5,365 bases of DNA, from NCBI GenBank assembly GCA_003483345.1, contig DMWH01000155.1:1-5365 (forward strand), written 5' to 3'. The DNA comes from Clostridiales bacterium. Its GTDB lineage: Bacteria > Bacillota > Clostridia > Tissierellales > Sedimentibacteraceae. The notes beneath the pieces are model-generated. The model had not been told where the DNA came from and did not search any database. It saw nothing but the letters and a program-made list of their open reading frames with translations. A program made the translations under genes and the position numbers. Shown in pieces: positions 4,658 to 5,365 of this stretch (position 1 is its first letter; every line of letters starts with the position of its first letter).

Positions 4658-5365
4658 GATTATTATTATAATTAGCGTTGCAGTATTACTACTTGCATTA
4701 TGTTATAGCTGCTATAAATTTGAATATAACGAAATCACAGATACCTATGATTGGATCACTTTAAGAAATATCTATTCTGAGCTTGATGACTTTTTGGATA
4801 CATATGAGAAACAATATCAGAATAGAAGTGTATATGAATTTGAAGTTAAAAACAATTTACTTTTAAGAAAATATTTTAATCAAATGCATACTTATGAATG
4901 GTACTTATCCTTATCTCCTCGTCTTAACTCTGTAAGATATTATATTGGTAAAATAGCTGATATGAATGATGGCGGCATTAGTAATAAAGAATTAGTATAT
5001 ATGATATATGTGCGAGACAGCCTTAAAGTGTACATTGATAAAATTAATGATGAGCTTGAAGAAATATCAATAAGAAGGATGTTTGGAATTTTCCGCAAAT
5101 CAAATGCAGCTGAATTAGAAGATATATTTAATGTAAACATAGATGAACTCAATACAGTTCCGGGGATATTTATGAGTGAAGTATCTTTAGTAGATAAAAG
5201 ATTAGCTTTCACTTTAATAAATGAAACGGATGAAACCATCTATTATGGAAAATACATCACACTTGAAAAACAAGAAAGTGGAGAGTGGTATGAAATGTCT
5301 TTATCCGGAAAGGTAGGTTTCACAGATATACTTAATTATTTATCTCCTCATTCAGAAGATAAAAC
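4644..5365 (+). CDS. Membrane-anchored protein with probable Ig-like domain (3' end outside window)
   Basis: The frame from ATG 4644 is open for 240 codons and runs off the end of the window without a stop, so the protein is partial at its C-terminus. Residues 1-24 (MKKSKIIIII, then a hydrophobic stretch) are a signal peptide or membrane anchor. Cysteines at 20 and 23 are present, but the preceding residues do not make a good lipobox. Residues about 33-165 are charged and mainly helical in appearance, with many Tyr, Glu and Lys, and belong to no family I recognise. From about residue 178, RLAFTLINETDETIYYG followed by LEKQESGEWYEM resembles the bacterial Ig-like domain seen in many clostridial lipoproteins (the Big_14 type): a beta strand, Asn-rich turn, then GxxxxLEK and a W-Y pair. 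The protein is thus probably on the cell surface. The G9 run supplies its ribosome binding site, and the gene overlaps the end of the cyclase remnant by 14 bases in a different frame. Its function is unknown. Confidence 0.8.
   Translation, partial: MKKSKIIIIISVAVLLLALCYSCYKFEYNEITDTYDWITLRNIYSELDDFLDTYEKQYQNRSVYEFEVKNNLLLRKYFNQMHTYEWYLSLSPRLNSVRYYIGKIADMNDGGISNKELVYMIYVRDSLKVYIDKINDELEEISIRRMFGIFRKSNAAELEDIFNVNIDELNTVPGIFMSEVSLVDKRLAFTLINETDETIYYGKYITLEKQESGEWYEMSLSGKVGFTDILNYLSPHSEDK

Noticed and set aside
4940..5239. 99-codon open frame on the - strand near the end
   Set aside because: It is antisense to the continuous + strand frame from 4644, which has a signal segment and an Ig-like region. 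The antisense product is low-complexity Ser/Leu/Ile.

Overview
The window is AT-rich DNA with strong AAGGAGG-type ribosome binding sites. Its gene families (BlaI/BlaR1-like pair, erythromycin-esterase family, membrane-anchored alpha/beta hydrolase, Ig-like surface protein) point to a low-GC Gram-positive, most likely a clostridium or a relative. All supported genes lie on the + strand. The layout looks like ordinary chromosomal accessory DNA that has been partly eroded. I see no transposase, phage gene, CRISPR array, tRNA or rRNA.

Region by region. (1) 1-2220 is a two-gene operon: a BlaI/MecI-family winged-helix repressor (119-484) and an M56-family BlaR1-like membrane metalloprotease (484-2220, GTG start, overlapping the repressor stop by one base). 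In front of it lie a promoter with a perfect TTGACA and two copies of a 7-3-7 bp inverted repeat at 60-76 and 87-103, placed to be the repressor's operators. The protease keeps the HExxH zinc site but has a roughly 270-residue outer domain that is not a penicillin-binding domain, so its signal is probably not a beta-lactam bound in the classical way. (2) 2342-2650 is a small intact protein of unknown function. (3) 2680-3279 is the C-terminal half of an erythromycin-esterase-family protein. It lacks the N-terminal half, has no ribosome binding site and is most likely a dead remnant. (4) 3375-4439 is an intact membrane-anchored alpha/beta serine hydrolase. (5) 4520-4657 is the first 38 or so codons of a cyclase (arylformamidase-like) gene, cut off at a run of nine G. 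(6) From 4644 to the end of the window, overlapping that remnant, runs a membrane-anchored or secreted protein with a likely bacterial Ig-like domain. Its 3' end is outside the window.

The first two genes clearly work together: signal, then protease activation, then repressor cleavage, then derepression of their own promoter. The rest show no common pathway. Two broken genes within 2 kb suggest a site of repeated deletion or rearrangement. The best leads are the non-PBP sensor domain of the BlaR1-like protein, the tandem operators, and the G9 tract that forms the ribosome binding site of the last gene and could slip. I found no convincing entirely new multi-gene system. Gaps between genes are all shorter than 130 bases.
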